From positions 186,001 to 250,000 of the forward strand of contig NZ_AWZV01000005.1 in NCBI RefSeq assembly GCF_000472545.1: a DNA stretch of 64,000 nt. Reading direction: 5' to 3'. Under the pieces are notes generated by a model. The model did no database searches and was not told the origin of the DNA. It saw nothing but the letters and a program-made list of their open reading frames with translations. Origin of the DNA: Burkholderia sp. WSM2232 (GTDB taxonomy: Bacteria; Pseudomonadota; Gammaproteobacteria; Burkholderiales; Burkholderiaceae). Within the stretch, counting starts at the first letter, position 1; each line of letters begins with the position of its first letter. Below, in pieces: positions 17,662 to 26,082 of the stretch. A program made the translations under genes and the position numbers.

Positions 17662-18669
17662 ATGCTCAGCGTTATCTGCGAATCGCCCGGCGTATTGCGC
17701 CACCAGGACAGCACACCGCCTCGCCGCGCACCCGGCGAAGTGCTGCTGCGCGTCAGCCGCGTGGGAATCTGCGGAACCGACATGCATATTTACACTGGGA
17801 ATCAGCCGTACCTGCAGTATCCGCGCGTGATGGGGCACGAGTTGTCCGCCATCGTCGCCGAAGCCGAACCCGGCGCACACGTCACACCCGGCGACGCTGT
17901 CTACGTGATGCCGTATCTGTCGTGCGGAACGTGCATAGCGTGCAGGCAGGGCAAGACGAACTGTTGCGTCAACATCAAGGTGCTCGGCGTGCATCGCGAC
18001 GGAGCGTTGACCGAGTATCTATCCGTGCCCGCGCAGTTCGTGCACAAGGCCGAAGGCGTGACGCTGGACCAGGCGGCGATGCTCGAATTCCTCGCGATCG
18101 GCGCACACGCCGTTCGACGCGCCGATGTGTCGGCCGGCCAGCGCGTTCTCGTCGTAGGTGCGGGCCCCATCGGTATGGCGGCGATGTTGTTCGCCAAGCT
18201 GCGCGGCGCGGTCGTCACCTGCCTCGATACGCGCGCCGACCGTCTCGCGTTCTGCGCGGAGCACATCGGCGTGTCGACGGTGACAATCGGACCGGCCGAC
18301 TCCGCCGAGCTGTCGGCGCTGACGGACGGCGAGTTCTTCGACGTGGTCTTCGACGCGACCGGCAACATCAAGGCGATGAATCGCGGCTTCGAGTTCATTG
18401 CGCACGGCGGCAAGTACGTACTGATCTCCATTGTGCCGGGCGAAGTCACGTTCTCCGATCCCGAGTTCCATAAGCGCGAAGCGACGCTGCTCGGCAGTCG
18501 CAACGCCACCGCGCAAGACTTCGAAACCGTGCTGGAGGCGATGCGCGCGGGCCGCATTCCCGACAAGGCGTTGAACACTCACCGGATGAGTCTTGCCGAC
18601 GTGCCTACCGAATTTCCAAAGCTGATGGAGCCGGGACAGACCGTCGTCAAAGCGCTGGTCGAATGCTAA
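17662..18669 (+). CDS. Zinc-dependent alcohol dehydrogenase, L-galactonate/L-gulonate 5-dehydrogenase-like
   Basis: 335-aa medium-chain dehydrogenase. Catalytic zinc ligands lie in GICGTDMHIY (Cys) and GHE; structural zinc cysteines are in SCGTCIACRQGKTNCC. The NAD fold has GAGPIGM followed by Asp in TCLDTRADR. It belongs to the sugar-acid/polyol branch that includes LgoD and RspB. Between an aldose 1-dehydrogenase and a UxaB-like reductase, oxidation of an aldonate at C5 to a ketouronate is the most coherent reaction. The substrate is inferred from context only. Confidence 0.87.
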   Translation: MLSVICESPGVLRHQDSTPPRRAPGEVLLRVSRVGICGTDMHIYTGNQPYLQYPRVMGHELSAIVAEAEPGAHVTPGDAVYVMPYLSCGTCIACRQGKTNCCVNIKVLGVHRDGALTEYLSVPAQFVHKAEGVTLDQAAMLEFLAIGAHAVRRADVSAGQRVLVVGAGPIGMAAMLFAKLRGAVVTCLDTRADRLAFCAEHIGVSTVTIGPADSAELSALTDGEFFDVVFDATGNIKAMNRGFEFIAHGGKYVLISIVPGEVTFSDPEFHKREATLLGSRNATAQDFETVLEAMRAGRIPDKALNTHRMSLADVPTEFPKLMEPGQTVVKALVEC

Positions 18670-18694
18670 GACGCAACCGCCGGAGCAGTTCGAG

Positions 18695-19855
18695 ATGACT
18701 CAACCGATCCTTCAATTCGGCACCAGCCGCTTCCTTCAGGCCCATGTCGCGCTGTTTGTCTCGCAAGCCTTGGAGCGCGGCGACGCGCTCGGCGGCATCA
18801 GCGTCGTGCAGACGACCAGCAACCCCGCGAGCGAAGCGCGCATTGCGGCGCTGAACCGCCAGGGCAGTTATCCGGTCATGATTCGTGGCAGACAGGACGG
18901 CGAGATCGTCGACAAGGTCATTCAATGTCGCGCCGTACAAGCAGCATGGATTGCCGAGCGCGACTGGGCGACAATCCGCGATGCCGCGATACACGACGTA
19001 CGGGTGATCGTGTCGAATACCGGCGATGCAGGCTACCGGCTCGACGAGCGCGACTCGGCCACCCTGCTCGCTCAGCCGGAACAGGTGCCGCGCAGCTTTC
19101 CCGCCAAGCTGCTGGCCTTGCTGCACGCGCGATGGAGCGCACGTCCGGACAGCGGCGTCACTCTGCTCCCGTGTGAACTCGTCACGCGCAACGCCGACAC
19201 GCTGCGCGATCTGGTGATCGGCCTCGCGAAGGACTGGCAGCAGCCCGCGCCGTTGCTCGACTATCTGTCACAGCAATGTATATGGGTGAACTCGCTCGTC
19301 GACCGGATCGTATCCGAACCGTTGCAGCCTGTGGGCGCCGTGGCCGAACCGTACGCGTTGTGGGCCATCGAGCGACGCAAGGGCATGGAGTTGCCCTGCC
19401 TGCACGAAGACATTGTGGTTACCGACGACTTGCGCAGCTACGAGCAGCAGAAGCTGTTCTTCCTCAATCTGGGGCATACGTGGCTTGCCGATCAATGGCT
19501 CGCTCAAGGCCGAAGCGCCACCGAAACGGTCGCCGATGCGATGAACGATGCGGCGCTGCGAGAGAGCCTGGAGGCCGTCTGGACGCAAGAAGTGTTGCCT
19601 GTGTTCGACGCAATGGGTTTGCGCGAGCGCGCCGAGGCTTACGTCGCGAGCGTGCGTGAGCGGTTCCTCAATCCGTATCTCGATCACCGCCTGTCGGACA
19701 TTGCCGGCAATCATGTGGAGAAGGTTCGGCGGCGCATCGTCCCGCTTATCGAGTTGGCCGATTCGATGGCCGTTGCGTCCACACCCAATCTTTTGCGCGA
19801 CCTGGTTGCGCGGCACGGAGTGGCAATGCCGCAACGGACAGTGAATGCGCGGTGA
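18695..19855 (+). CDS. Mannitol dehydrogenase-family oxidoreductase, tagaturonate/fructuronate reductase-like
   Basis: 386-aa member of the polyol-specific long-chain dehydrogenase family (UxaB/UxuB/MtlD). The N-terminal Rossmann entry is ILQFGTSRFLQAHVALF, and the C-terminal catalytic region carries the Lys-Asn-His set in QKLFFLNLGHTWLA. UxaB starts very similarly. It would reduce D-tagaturonate (or D-fructuronate) to D-altronate (or D-mannonate) with NADH. It is the last gene of the sugar operon, 25 bp after the zinc dehydrogenase. No altronate dehydratase gene is present in the window. Confidence 0.87.
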   Translation: MTQPILQFGTSRFLQAHVALFVSQALERGDALGGISVVQTTSNPASEARIAALNRQGSYPVMIRGRQDGEIVDKVIQCRAVQAAWIAERDWATIRDAAIHDVRVIVSNTGDAGYRLDERDSATLLAQPEQVPRSFPAKLLALLHARWSARPDSGVTLLPCELVTRNADTLRDLVIGLAKDWQQPAPLLDYLSQQCIWVNSLVDRIVSEPLQPVGAVAEPYALWAIERRKGMELPCLHEDIVVTDDLRSYEQQKLFFLNLGHTWLADQWLAQGRSATETVADAMNDAALRESLEAVWTQEVLPVFDAMGLRERAEAYVASVRERFLNPYLDHRLSDIAGNHVEKVRRRIVPLIELADSMAVASTPNLLRDLVARHGVAMPQRTVNAR

Positions 19856-19938
19856 GATCAGTGCTACAGATCGTCCAGCTGCAGCGCCGGCATCGCATTC
19901 GGAGCCGGCGCGCAAGCAGTCAAGACAGTTCGAGCTGG

Positions 19939-20403
19939 TTACTTCACCCTTTCCTGCTGGCTGTCCGCCTTCACCACCGTATCGATGCGTGAAACCACTC
20001 TTCCGTCGCTTGACCGCGGAGACATGAGCGGCAGTCGCCTGTTTGTGACGATGTCCACCCGCCTGGAACGCCGCTCGCCCCGAGAAAACAAGTATCGCTC
20101 GCCCCACTGCTGAAGCGCGACGATTACCGCGAACAGACTCTCGCCCTTGGGGGTCAGCACATATTCCTGGTAGTTGGAGCCGTCCGATGCAGGACGCGTC
20201 GCTAGGATCTCCTCCTCGACCAGTCGAGCGAGCCGACCTGAGAGGATATTGCGCGCCACGCCCAGATTGCGCTGAAAGTCCCCGAAGCGATGCACGCCGT
20301 CAAATACATCACGAAGAATCATCAACGACCATTTGTCGCCGATCACGTCAACAGACCTTGCCACAGGGCAGGTTCGTGGGAGCATCGGTTTGTCATGGGG
20401 CAT
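19939..20403 (-). CDS. HxlR-family transcriptional regulator
   Basis: 154-aa winged-helix regulator. It has the family N-terminal cysteine in TCPVARSVDVIGDKWSLMILRDV, followed by FGDFQRNLGVARNILSGRLARL (recognition helix) and YVLTPKGESL in the wing. HxlR proteins often sense electrophiles or aromatics through that cysteine. It diverges from the MFS gene at 20485 with an inverted repeat between them, so it is the likely local regulator of the exporter. The C-terminal about 40 residues are charged and specific to this protein. Confidence 0.9.
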   Translation of the reverse strand: MPHDKPMLPRTCPVARSVDVIGDKWSLMILRDVFDGVHRFGDFQRNLGVARNILSGRLARLVEEEILATRPASDGSNYQEYVLTPKGESLFAVIVALQQWGERYLFSRGERRSRRVDIVTNRRLPLMSPRSSDGRVVSRIDTVVKADSQQERVK

Positions 20404-20436
20404 GGCTTGCTCACTTCAATCAACTGGTTGCATTTT

Positions 20437-20483
20437 AAAACTACGTGTTCTAGCATTCAACTAGTTTTAATTTGAAACTACGT
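20437..20483. promoter_or_regulatory. Putative HxlR operator
   Basis: AAAACTA (20437-20443) is mirrored by TAGTTTT (20462-20468). AAACTACGT occurs as a direct repeat at 20438-20446 and 20475-20483, the latter touching the MFS start codon. The AT-rich block fills the 81-bp gap between the divergent genes, where a dimeric HxlR protein would be expected to bind. Confidence 0.5.
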
Positions 20484-20484
20484 T

Positions 20485-21735
20485 ATGGATACCTGCTCTC
20501 ACGCAGTGCCTTCTGCCTGCACGGCCGGCAACACCAACTCAGACAGCCCGTCTCGGTGTATGCCTCGTTCACTTCTCGGGCTCTTTGCTACAGCGAGCGG
20601 GCTCAGTGTCGCCAACGTCTATTACGCGCAACCCCTGCTCGACGCCATGTCGCATGACTTCGGCATTGCTCGCGCTGCAATCGGCGGTGTGGTCACTGCC
20701 ACACAGGCTGGGTGTGCGCTTGCGCTGTTGTTGATCGTGCCACTCGGCGACAGCCTCGAACGCAGGCGGCTTATGCTTGCACAACTCCTGGTGCTCGTGG
20801 GTGCGCTCCTCGCGGTGGCAGTCGCCCGCACGCCCGCGGCCCTGCTCGCGGCGATGCTCTGCGTCGGGATGCTGGGAACCGCCATGACGCAAGGCTTGAT
20901 CGCGTACGCAGCGAGCGCTGCGCCCAGTCACGAGCGGGGTCGGGTGGTCGGCGCAGCAGGCAGCGGTGTCTTCGTGGGCCTCTTGCTCGCCCGCGTATTC
21001 GCCGGTGCGGTAAGCGACGTAACCGGTTGGCGTGGAGTCTATGGAGCGTCCGCAGCGATGATGCTTGTCCTCGGAATCGCGTTATGGGCGCGGCTGCCCC
21101 GGTTACCGGCAACACGCGACGAGCGCAGCTATGTAAGCCTTCTCGTGTCAATGCTGGGTCTGTTGCGCTCCGAACGGGTGCTGCACATTCGCGGAGTGCT
21201 GGCGCTTCTGATGTTCGCGGCGCTGAACATTTTCTGGAGCGCGCTGGTGTTGCCTTTGAGCGCCCCTCCGTTCAATTTTTCTCATACGCAAATCGGTGCG
21301 TTCGGCGTGGTTGGCGCGTGCGGTGCATTCGCCGCAGCACGCGCCGGTCGTTGGGCCGACAAGGGTTATGAAAAACGCACCAGTGCTGGCGCGCTGGGGC
21401 TATTACTTCTGGCCTGGCTGCCCGCGGCGCAACTTCATCCTACCGGCTACGGTCTCGCGGCATTGATCGCCGGGATCGTGCTGCTGGATCTTGGCGGCCA
21501 GGCGCTGCACGTGACAAATCAGAGTTTGATCCTGCGCGGAAAATCCGCAAGTAGCCGCCTGATCGGGTTGTATATGCTTTTCTATGCAATCGGCAGCGGG
21601 CTCGGAGCGATGAGCACGACATTCGTCTACGCCCATGCAGGATGGCAAGGCGTGTGTCTGCTCGGAGCGGGGGTGAGCTTCGCCGCCTGTCTATTCTGGG
21701 TGGCGACACTACATTTGGTGCCGCAGCAAGGTTGA
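20485..21735 (+). CDS. MFS transporter (drug/metabolite exporter type)
   Basis: 416-aa membrane protein with 12 hydrophobic segments and the MFS loop PLGDSLERRRLM after helix 2. ASGLSVANVYYAQPLLDAM in helix 1 is typical of a small-molecule efflux subgroup (YgaY/YcaD-like) commonly paired with HxlR or MarR regulators. The frame opens with about 25 polar residues before the first helix; ATG 20560 is an alternative start. Its substrate is unknown. Confidence 0.85.
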   Translation: MDTCSHAVPSACTAGNTNSDSPSRCMPRSLLGLFATASGLSVANVYYAQPLLDAMSHDFGIARAAIGGVVTATQAGCALALLLIVPLGDSLERRRLMLAQLLVLVGALLAVAVARTPAALLAAMLCVGMLGTAMTQGLIAYAASAAPSHERGRVVGAAGSGVFVGLLLARVFAGAVSDVTGWRGVYGASAAMMLVLGIALWARLPRLPATRDERSYVSLLVSMLGLLRSERVLHIRGVLALLMFAALNIFWSALVLPLSAPPFNFSHTQIGAFGVVGACGAFAAARAGRWADKGYEKRTSAGALGLLLLAWLPAAQLHPTGYGLAALIAGIVLLDLGGQALHVTNQSLILRGKSASSRLIGLYMLFYAIGSGLGAMSTTFVYAHAGWQGVCLLGAGVSFAACLFWVATLHLVPQQG

Positions 21736-21783
21736 AACTCCCCCCTTTTACTGTCAATCTCCCATTCCGGGAACACTTGGAGC

Positions 21784-21885
21784 ATGAACGCCGTGACTCG
21801 GAAGCTGGACCGGATCGACATCGCCGTTCTCAATGAACTGCAGCAGAACGCTCGCATAACGAACGCCGAAGTCGCCCGCGAAGCC
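21784..21885 (+). pseudogene. Truncated Lrp/AsnC-family regulator (N-terminal helix-turn-helix fragment)
   Basis: An intact ribosome-binding site (TTGGAG) and ATG lead into MNAVTRKLDRIDIAVLNELQ and then NARITNAEVAREA, the first two helices of an Lrp/AsnC HTH. The recognition helix (normally VGLSPxxCxRR) and the whole ligand-binding domain are missing; the frame runs on into the antisense of the H-NS gene and its 3' flank. The join lies between about 21883 and 21913. This looks like a deletion scar, leaving a non-functional remnant. Confidence 0.7.
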
Positions 21886-21921
21886 CGCCCTCTTCCCAAC
21901 GCCACCCGGCCGCGCTCCTCC

Positions 21922-22245
21922 TCACGAGGAGCGGACCCGGAACCTGTCGATGTCCTTGTTGCCCGAAATCCATTTCGGACGTCGGCCGCGGCCGCTCCAT
22001 GTATCGCCTGTTTCCGGATTCCTGTACCGTATAGGCCGATTCGCTTTCGGCGCAGCCCGGCGAGGCTTCCTCAGTCCGCCCCGCAGTTCCTCGAGCGTGA
22101 TGTTATAAGCCGCCATCTTCGATTTGATTGCTGCAATTACCTGCACTTTCTCGGCCACCTTATGAACGCGGATGGTGTTCTCGATATCCGCGAGTTGCGC
22201 CTGCAGAATTTCCCGCTGCGTTTTGAGCGTTTCGAGGTCTTGCAT
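21922..22245 (-). CDS. H-NS histone-like nucleoid protein (Burkholderia type)
   Basis: 107-aa DNA-binding protein. The N-terminal coiled coil (LETLKTQREILQAQLADIEN) allows oligomerisation, and the C-terminal hook has the conserved NPETGDTWSGRGRRPKW core. I place the start at ATG 22243-22245, preceded by AAGGGG; the 16-residue extension to 22293 is less likely. It sits between a truncated Lrp gene and the end of the exopolysaccharide cluster, and may silence AT-rich parts of that cluster. A short C-terminal tail of about 14 residues follows the hook. A hairpin (21913-21933) overlaps the stop codon. Confidence 0.88.
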   Translation of the reverse strand: MQDLETLKTQREILQAQLADIENTIRVHKVAEKVQVIAAIKSKMAAYNITLEELRGGLRKPRRAAPKANRPIRYRNPETGDTWSGRGRRPKWISGNKDIDRFRVRSS

Positions 22246-22289
22246 GGTGGGTGCCCCTTCTGATTTGTTGTTCACTGCCTGCCCGGCCG

Positions 22290-23624
22290 TCACAGACTTC
22301 CACTGAAATAGTTGAACGCACTGCTAAAGTCCGTTTTCGTGATCGCGGCTTCGCCGGTCTTTTGCAGCACGACCGCATTGTTTCTGACGAGCTCGAAAAC
22401 GGGCCGCCCCGGCGCCGACGGCAAGCTGACCTCGTTCACTCCCTCGACAAGGTCGAAAACAGACCTACTTGCACCACATGTCACCGTCAGCGTCGCGCGT
22501 CGTGTCATGAATGCGGTGACATGGATTTGCGCGGTCAACGCAGTGGCCGCTCGGGGCGGCACCGCAGACGGATCCGTCATTGCTCTCGCCAGGTCTGTCG
22601 CCAGATCGACCGGATGCAAACGATAGAAGTAATAAAGCGCGTCGTTTTCAATCGCCGGACGCGTCCCTGTCTTGAACCACTGGATGTAATACCGGCTCGC
22701 ATCGAGATACGCAGTGTGATTCAGAAGTTCTCCGAATCTCGGGTCATACACGTGCGCTTTCACTGCCGACCCAATCGGCGCAACATAGGTCGACTCGGCC
22801 CAATCGTTCCATGTCACGATCTGCACCCAGTTAGCACCGGAGTCGATGGCCGCTCGCCACTCCTTTGCCATGCCGCTGAAACCGCCCGTCTCGAACGCAC
22901 GATAGTTGGTGCCGCTGGAAAGGCCCCGGTAGTACGGAGTCACGCTCGTCATGAACGTCTTGCCGATACGCTTGAACGTCGACGAGAGAAGCGTGGTGGA
23001 GCGCGCCACAGCGTCGGGCGGTGCAGCCGCGCCGAAGTAGAAATAGCCGTCCGCGGAAGTGGACCTGGCGGCAATCTCGGCGGCCTGTTCTTCGCCTATC
23101 GTTGCTTCTCCGCTACTTGGCGAGAAGTGCGGGATAAACCACGCGCCGAGGCCGTTCACCTGGCGCATCAACGTCTCGCAACGCCCGGAGTCCCTGCCGC
23201 CCAGTCCGTAAGCCGACACAACGGTTTTGCCGTCCTGTTTCAACTGGGCTTTCTGTGCGCTGGTCGTGCGGACGATATCGGCAAACTCGTCCTGCGCTTT
23301 GCCATCCGCTGACACGAATAGTTTGAACGCGCCGCCAAAACGCTCGGCCGCCCGGTACATTTGCAGCACGCGCGCTTTGTACAGCGGCTCACTGACGCTC
23401 CAGCCCCCGCAATTCAGCGCGAAGCCGTCAATGCCGCGAGCCATCGCCTCACGGAATTCCGCGGCATAGTCCTCTACACTCGCGTTCGGGCCGCCCTTGG
23501 GCCACGCCACCATGTAGTGCGCGAACACATAGCGCATCGCTGAGGGCTGGGCGTGCACGGACGCCATCCGGCCCGGCAGCATCGCCGTGAGCGCCAACCC
23601 CTTGAGCAAGTTTCGACGATTCAT
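22290..23624 (-). CDS. Glycoside hydrolase family 71-like secreted protein (alpha-1,3-glucanase type)
   Basis: 444-aa protein with a twin-arginine-like signal (NRRNLLKG plus a hydrophobic stretch ending SVHA). The mature part starts YVFAHYMVAWPKGG and has GIDGFALNCGGW, GYFYFGAAAP, and VQIVTWNDWAEST, matching the GH71 mutanase barrel; WNDWxE and the earlier acidic residues are candidate catalytic positions. GH71 enzymes cut alpha-1,3-glucan. It closes the exopolysaccharide cluster and may trim the polymer during export or for biofilm dispersal. The frame could be extended far upstream to 24287, but that part is antisense of the flippase gene frame and is rejected. Confidence 0.8.
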   Translation of the reverse strand: MNRRNLLKGLALTAMLPGRMASVHAQPSAMRYVFAHYMVAWPKGGPNASVEDYAAEFREAMARGIDGFALNCGGWSVSEPLYKARVLQMYRAAERFGGAFKLFVSADGKAQDEFADIVRTTSAQKAQLKQDGKTVVSAYGLGGRDSGRCETLMRQVNGLGAWFIPHFSPSSGEATIGEEQAAEIAARSTSADGYFYFGAAAPPDAVARSTTLLSSTFKRIGKTFMTSVTPYYRGLSSGTNYRAFETGGFSGMAKEWRAAIDSGANWVQIVTWNDWAESTYVAPIGSAVKAHVYDPRFGELLNHTAYLDASRYYIQWFKTGTRPAIENDALYYFYRLHPVDLATDLARAMTDPSAVPPRAATALTAQIHVTAFMTRRATLTVTCGASRSVFDLVEGVNEVSLPSAPGRPVFELVRNNAVVLQKTGEAAITKTDFSSAFNYFSGSL

Positions 23625-23653
23625 GCGCTTCACCGTTATGCAGACGTTTTCAT

Positions 23654-24907
23654 TTATGCGCAAGCCGCCGCGGGTTTGGCGCGAATTCTGCTCGACAACG
23701 CAAGCACGATGGCGCCGGCGAGTGCAATGCCCGACGTCGCGCCAATGAGCCCAAACACATACGACAGTGCCGACACGAAAAGAAGCGACGCTCCCACTTC
23801 CAACGACGAAATTCTCACAAACGAGCGCCTGTCGATCGCGAACACATGTAAGGAGAAAATCCTGCAAACGAAAATGACTCCGGCTCCAAGAAATGCCGCA
23901 AACAGGAAGCCAAACTGCGAGGCGGATCCGCCGAGCAAACCAGTTGGAAAGAGATGGATGCGCAGCGCAACCCAACTGCTCAACGTCAACAACGCTATGG
24001 CGATGGCCGATCCCGCGAGCGCAGCAGCAGCGCGCATGCGAAGCAACGGCGCAATCGCGCGGGCCAGCTTGCCGCTCACGACGAGCGCAAATGCCTGACC
24101 GCTGTTGAACGCGAGATTGTGCACACTCTTGACGCCGCGGTAGAGCGCAGCGGCAGACGGCCCCAGAATGAACGTGACAATCATGATGTCCGCGTGTTTC
24201 GCGCCTGAGAAGATTGCATTCGAATACCAACTGCCCAGAATTTCCTTGCGATTCTCGCTGAGGAACTCGCGATAGCGAAAGGTCCATGGATTAAAGCGCT
24301 CGGCGTTCGGATAGGAGGCGAAGTCCGCAGGGCGCGCATTGCCGCCGCGCGCCGTCGCCAGATAGGCCAGCAGCAGCATCGCGCCATACGCGGCTTCGAC
24401 AAGCAGCAGGAAGTCGGGCAGCATAGGCCTGAGATCCTGCATAGCGATCACCAACAGCACGACGCCGACGCGGCTCAATGCGGAGATTGTCGAGATCGCG
24501 CATACCAATCCGCTGCGTCCATAGAGCCGGAGCACGCCGAGCGAAAAGTGCGAAAGACCATAGCATGCGGGCGCGGCAATCAGCGTCCAGACATAATGCG
24601 GCTCTGCGAACAGGCCGGTTCGCGCGAGCCATCCGGCAAGCGAAGCGAAAACGATAGTAGAACCGGTTGCGCTCGCGAAATCGAGGAAGATCAGCGTCGA
24701 CACGCGCGAGCGAATCCGGTCCACCGTGAAGATGCGCGGCGACCCGAAATTGAACAAGTCGATAGTCACATAAAAGAATGCGAGTAGCGCGTACGATTTG
24801 CCGAGCCAGTCGGGATCCAGATGACGCAACGCCACCGCAACCGCAATGAAGTTGCCGAGCGCGGGCAACGCGGACGCAAGCACCACATAGAGAAAGTCCT
24901 TTTTCAT
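23654..24907 (-). CDS. Wzx-like polysaccharide flippase
   Basis: 417-aa integral membrane protein with about 12 hydrophobic helices and few charged loops, of the MOP/MATE polysaccharide-transport type. Family-like landmarks are ILGPSAAALYRGVKSVHNL in the central loop and the N-terminal FLYVVLASALPALGNFIAVA. It should translocate undecaprenyl-linked repeat units across the inner membrane. It overlaps the upstream glycosyltransferase gene by 4 nt (ATGA). Sequence conservation in Wzx proteins is low, so the call rests on topology and position. Confidence 0.75.
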   Translation of the reverse strand: MKKDFLYVVLASALPALGNFIAVAVALRHLDPDWLGKSYALLAFFYVTIDLFNFGSPRIFTVDRIRSRVSTLIFLDFASATGSTIVFASLAGWLARTGLFAEPHYVWTLIAAPACYGLSHFSLGVLRLYGRSGLVCAISTISALSRVGVVLLVIAMQDLRPMLPDFLLLVEAAYGAMLLLAYLATARGGNARPADFASYPNAERFNPWTFRYREFLSENRKEILGSWYSNAIFSGAKHADIMIVTFILGPSAAALYRGVKSVHNLAFNSGQAFALVVSGKLARAIAPLLRMRAAAALAGSAIAIALLTLSSWVALRIHLFPTGLLGGSASQFGFLFAAFLGAGVIFVCRIFSLHVFAIDRRSFVRISSLEVGASLLFVSALSYVFGLIGATSGIALAGAIVLALSSRIRAKPAAACA

Positions 24908-26082
24908 CGCTGCGAGACCGCCTTGAGTTCATCGCAATAGATCTGATATTGCTCCTGCAGTGTCGAGAACTGAAACTTTCGCGCGATTGCCCGCTGTCTG
25001 TCCGCCTCGCTTCGCCTCAATGCCGAATCTGTAGCCAGGCGTTCAATTCGTTCACACAATGTGCGGACATCGCCCGGTTCGATAAGGCTCTGCTCGTCCA
25101 GAACCTCGCCGATTCCGCCTACTCGCGTTGCAATGACAGGAACACCGAGTGCCATTGACTCAAGCATCGCGCGCGGCATGCCCTCCTGAAATGAGGGCAA
25201 CACGAAGAGCGCGTGTTGCGCTACGCGTTCGCGCACTTCATCCCCGTCCATTGCACCGGCGAAATGGACCGCGTCCGCCACGCCTTCTTCCTGCGCGAGG
25301 CGCTCGAAGCGCTCGCGCAGCGCGCCGTCGCCGATCAGGGTGAGACGCACGTCGAGCTTGCCTGCTCGCAACCGGGCAATGGCGCGTATCAACGGGTCAT
25401 GCCCTTTGCTTTCGTTGTGCATCATCGCGACATTGACGATGCGAAAGCCAGTCTGCTCGCCGACTGTGGCTGAGGGCGCCCGCTCGAACATCGCATCCGG
25501 CAGATACACATCGCTGAACCCGAACGTGCGGTCCAGCCTCAGCGGTGGATAGTGCTGCTGCAATGAGCGCGCCGTTACATACCGCACGGTTTGCGCCCGG
25601 CGAACCGCGTGTTGGGTGGCCCAGCAATGTACGCTGCGAGCGATACGTCTTAATGGATGGCGCGACGCCGCGTCGCTGAAATAGTCCGCCGGATCCGCGA
25701 CCACTTCCGCGGAAAAAGGCTTTCCCGTCAGCTTGCAAATCATCATGGCAAGCATGGCGATATTCCCTGGAAAACGGATCAGCAACACATCCGCGTGTCT
25801 GACGACGCGATAGAGGCGTTGCAGCAAGCGTGGAATGCCGAGAACGAGCGCGCCCGCACCGCGATTGGCACCCAGATCGACGAACGCGGCCTGCGCGCCG
25901 GTCACCCTTTTTCCCAGCGCTTTCGAAGTGGGGAAAGAACGCGCGGCAATGTTGACTTCGTCAAAGCTCTGCGTGAACCTCACGGCAAATTGCTCGTAGC
26001 CCATATGCGGGCTATAGATCTCAGTTCCGACGCGCGAGAAGTTTCCGTCCATCAGCAAAGTGATCGAAGCGTTGCACTTCAT
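24904..26082 (-). CDS. Glycosyltransferase family 4
   Basis: 392-aa GT-B enzyme. The N-terminus MKCNASITLLMDGNFS is a typical acceptor-domain start. The C-terminal domain has GDGALRERFERLA, FAGAMDGDEV and the sugar-nucleotide signature PSFQEGMPRAMLESMALGVPVIAT with the EX7E pair. ATG 26082 is favoured: GGAG lies about ten bases upstream and the next ATG at 26049 would lose the first strand. It overlaps the pyruvyl transferase gene by 62 nt. It adds one sugar to the growing lipid-linked repeat; donor and acceptor are unknown. Confidence 0.85.
   Translation of the reverse strand: MKCNASITLLMDGNFSRVGTEIYSPHMGYEQFAVRFTQSFDEVNIAARSFPTSKALGKRVTGAQAAFVDLGANRGAGALVLGIPRLLQRLYRVVRHADVLLIRFPGNIAMLAMMICKLTGKPFSAEVVADPADYFSDAASRHPLRRIARSVHCWATQHAVRRAQTVRYVTARSLQQHYPPLRLDRTFGFSDVYLPDAMFERAPSATVGEQTGFRIVNVAMMHNESKGHDPLIRAIARLRAGKLDVRLTLIGDGALRERFERLAQEEGVADAVHFAGAMDGDEVRERVAQHALFVLPSFQEGMPRAMLESMALGVPVIATRVGGIGEVLDEQSLIEPGDVRTLCERIERLATDSALRRSEADRQRAIARKFQFSTLQEQYQIYCDELKAVSQR

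Noticed and set aside
21784..22263. Full 159-aa frame starting as an Lrp regulator
   Set aside because: Only the first about 34 residues look like Lrp; the rest is antisense of the H-NS gene, so I kept only a pseudogene fragment.
23625..24287. N-terminal extension of the GH71-type protein
   Set aside because: This part lies entirely inside the flippase gene in another frame, and the signal peptide starts at 23624.
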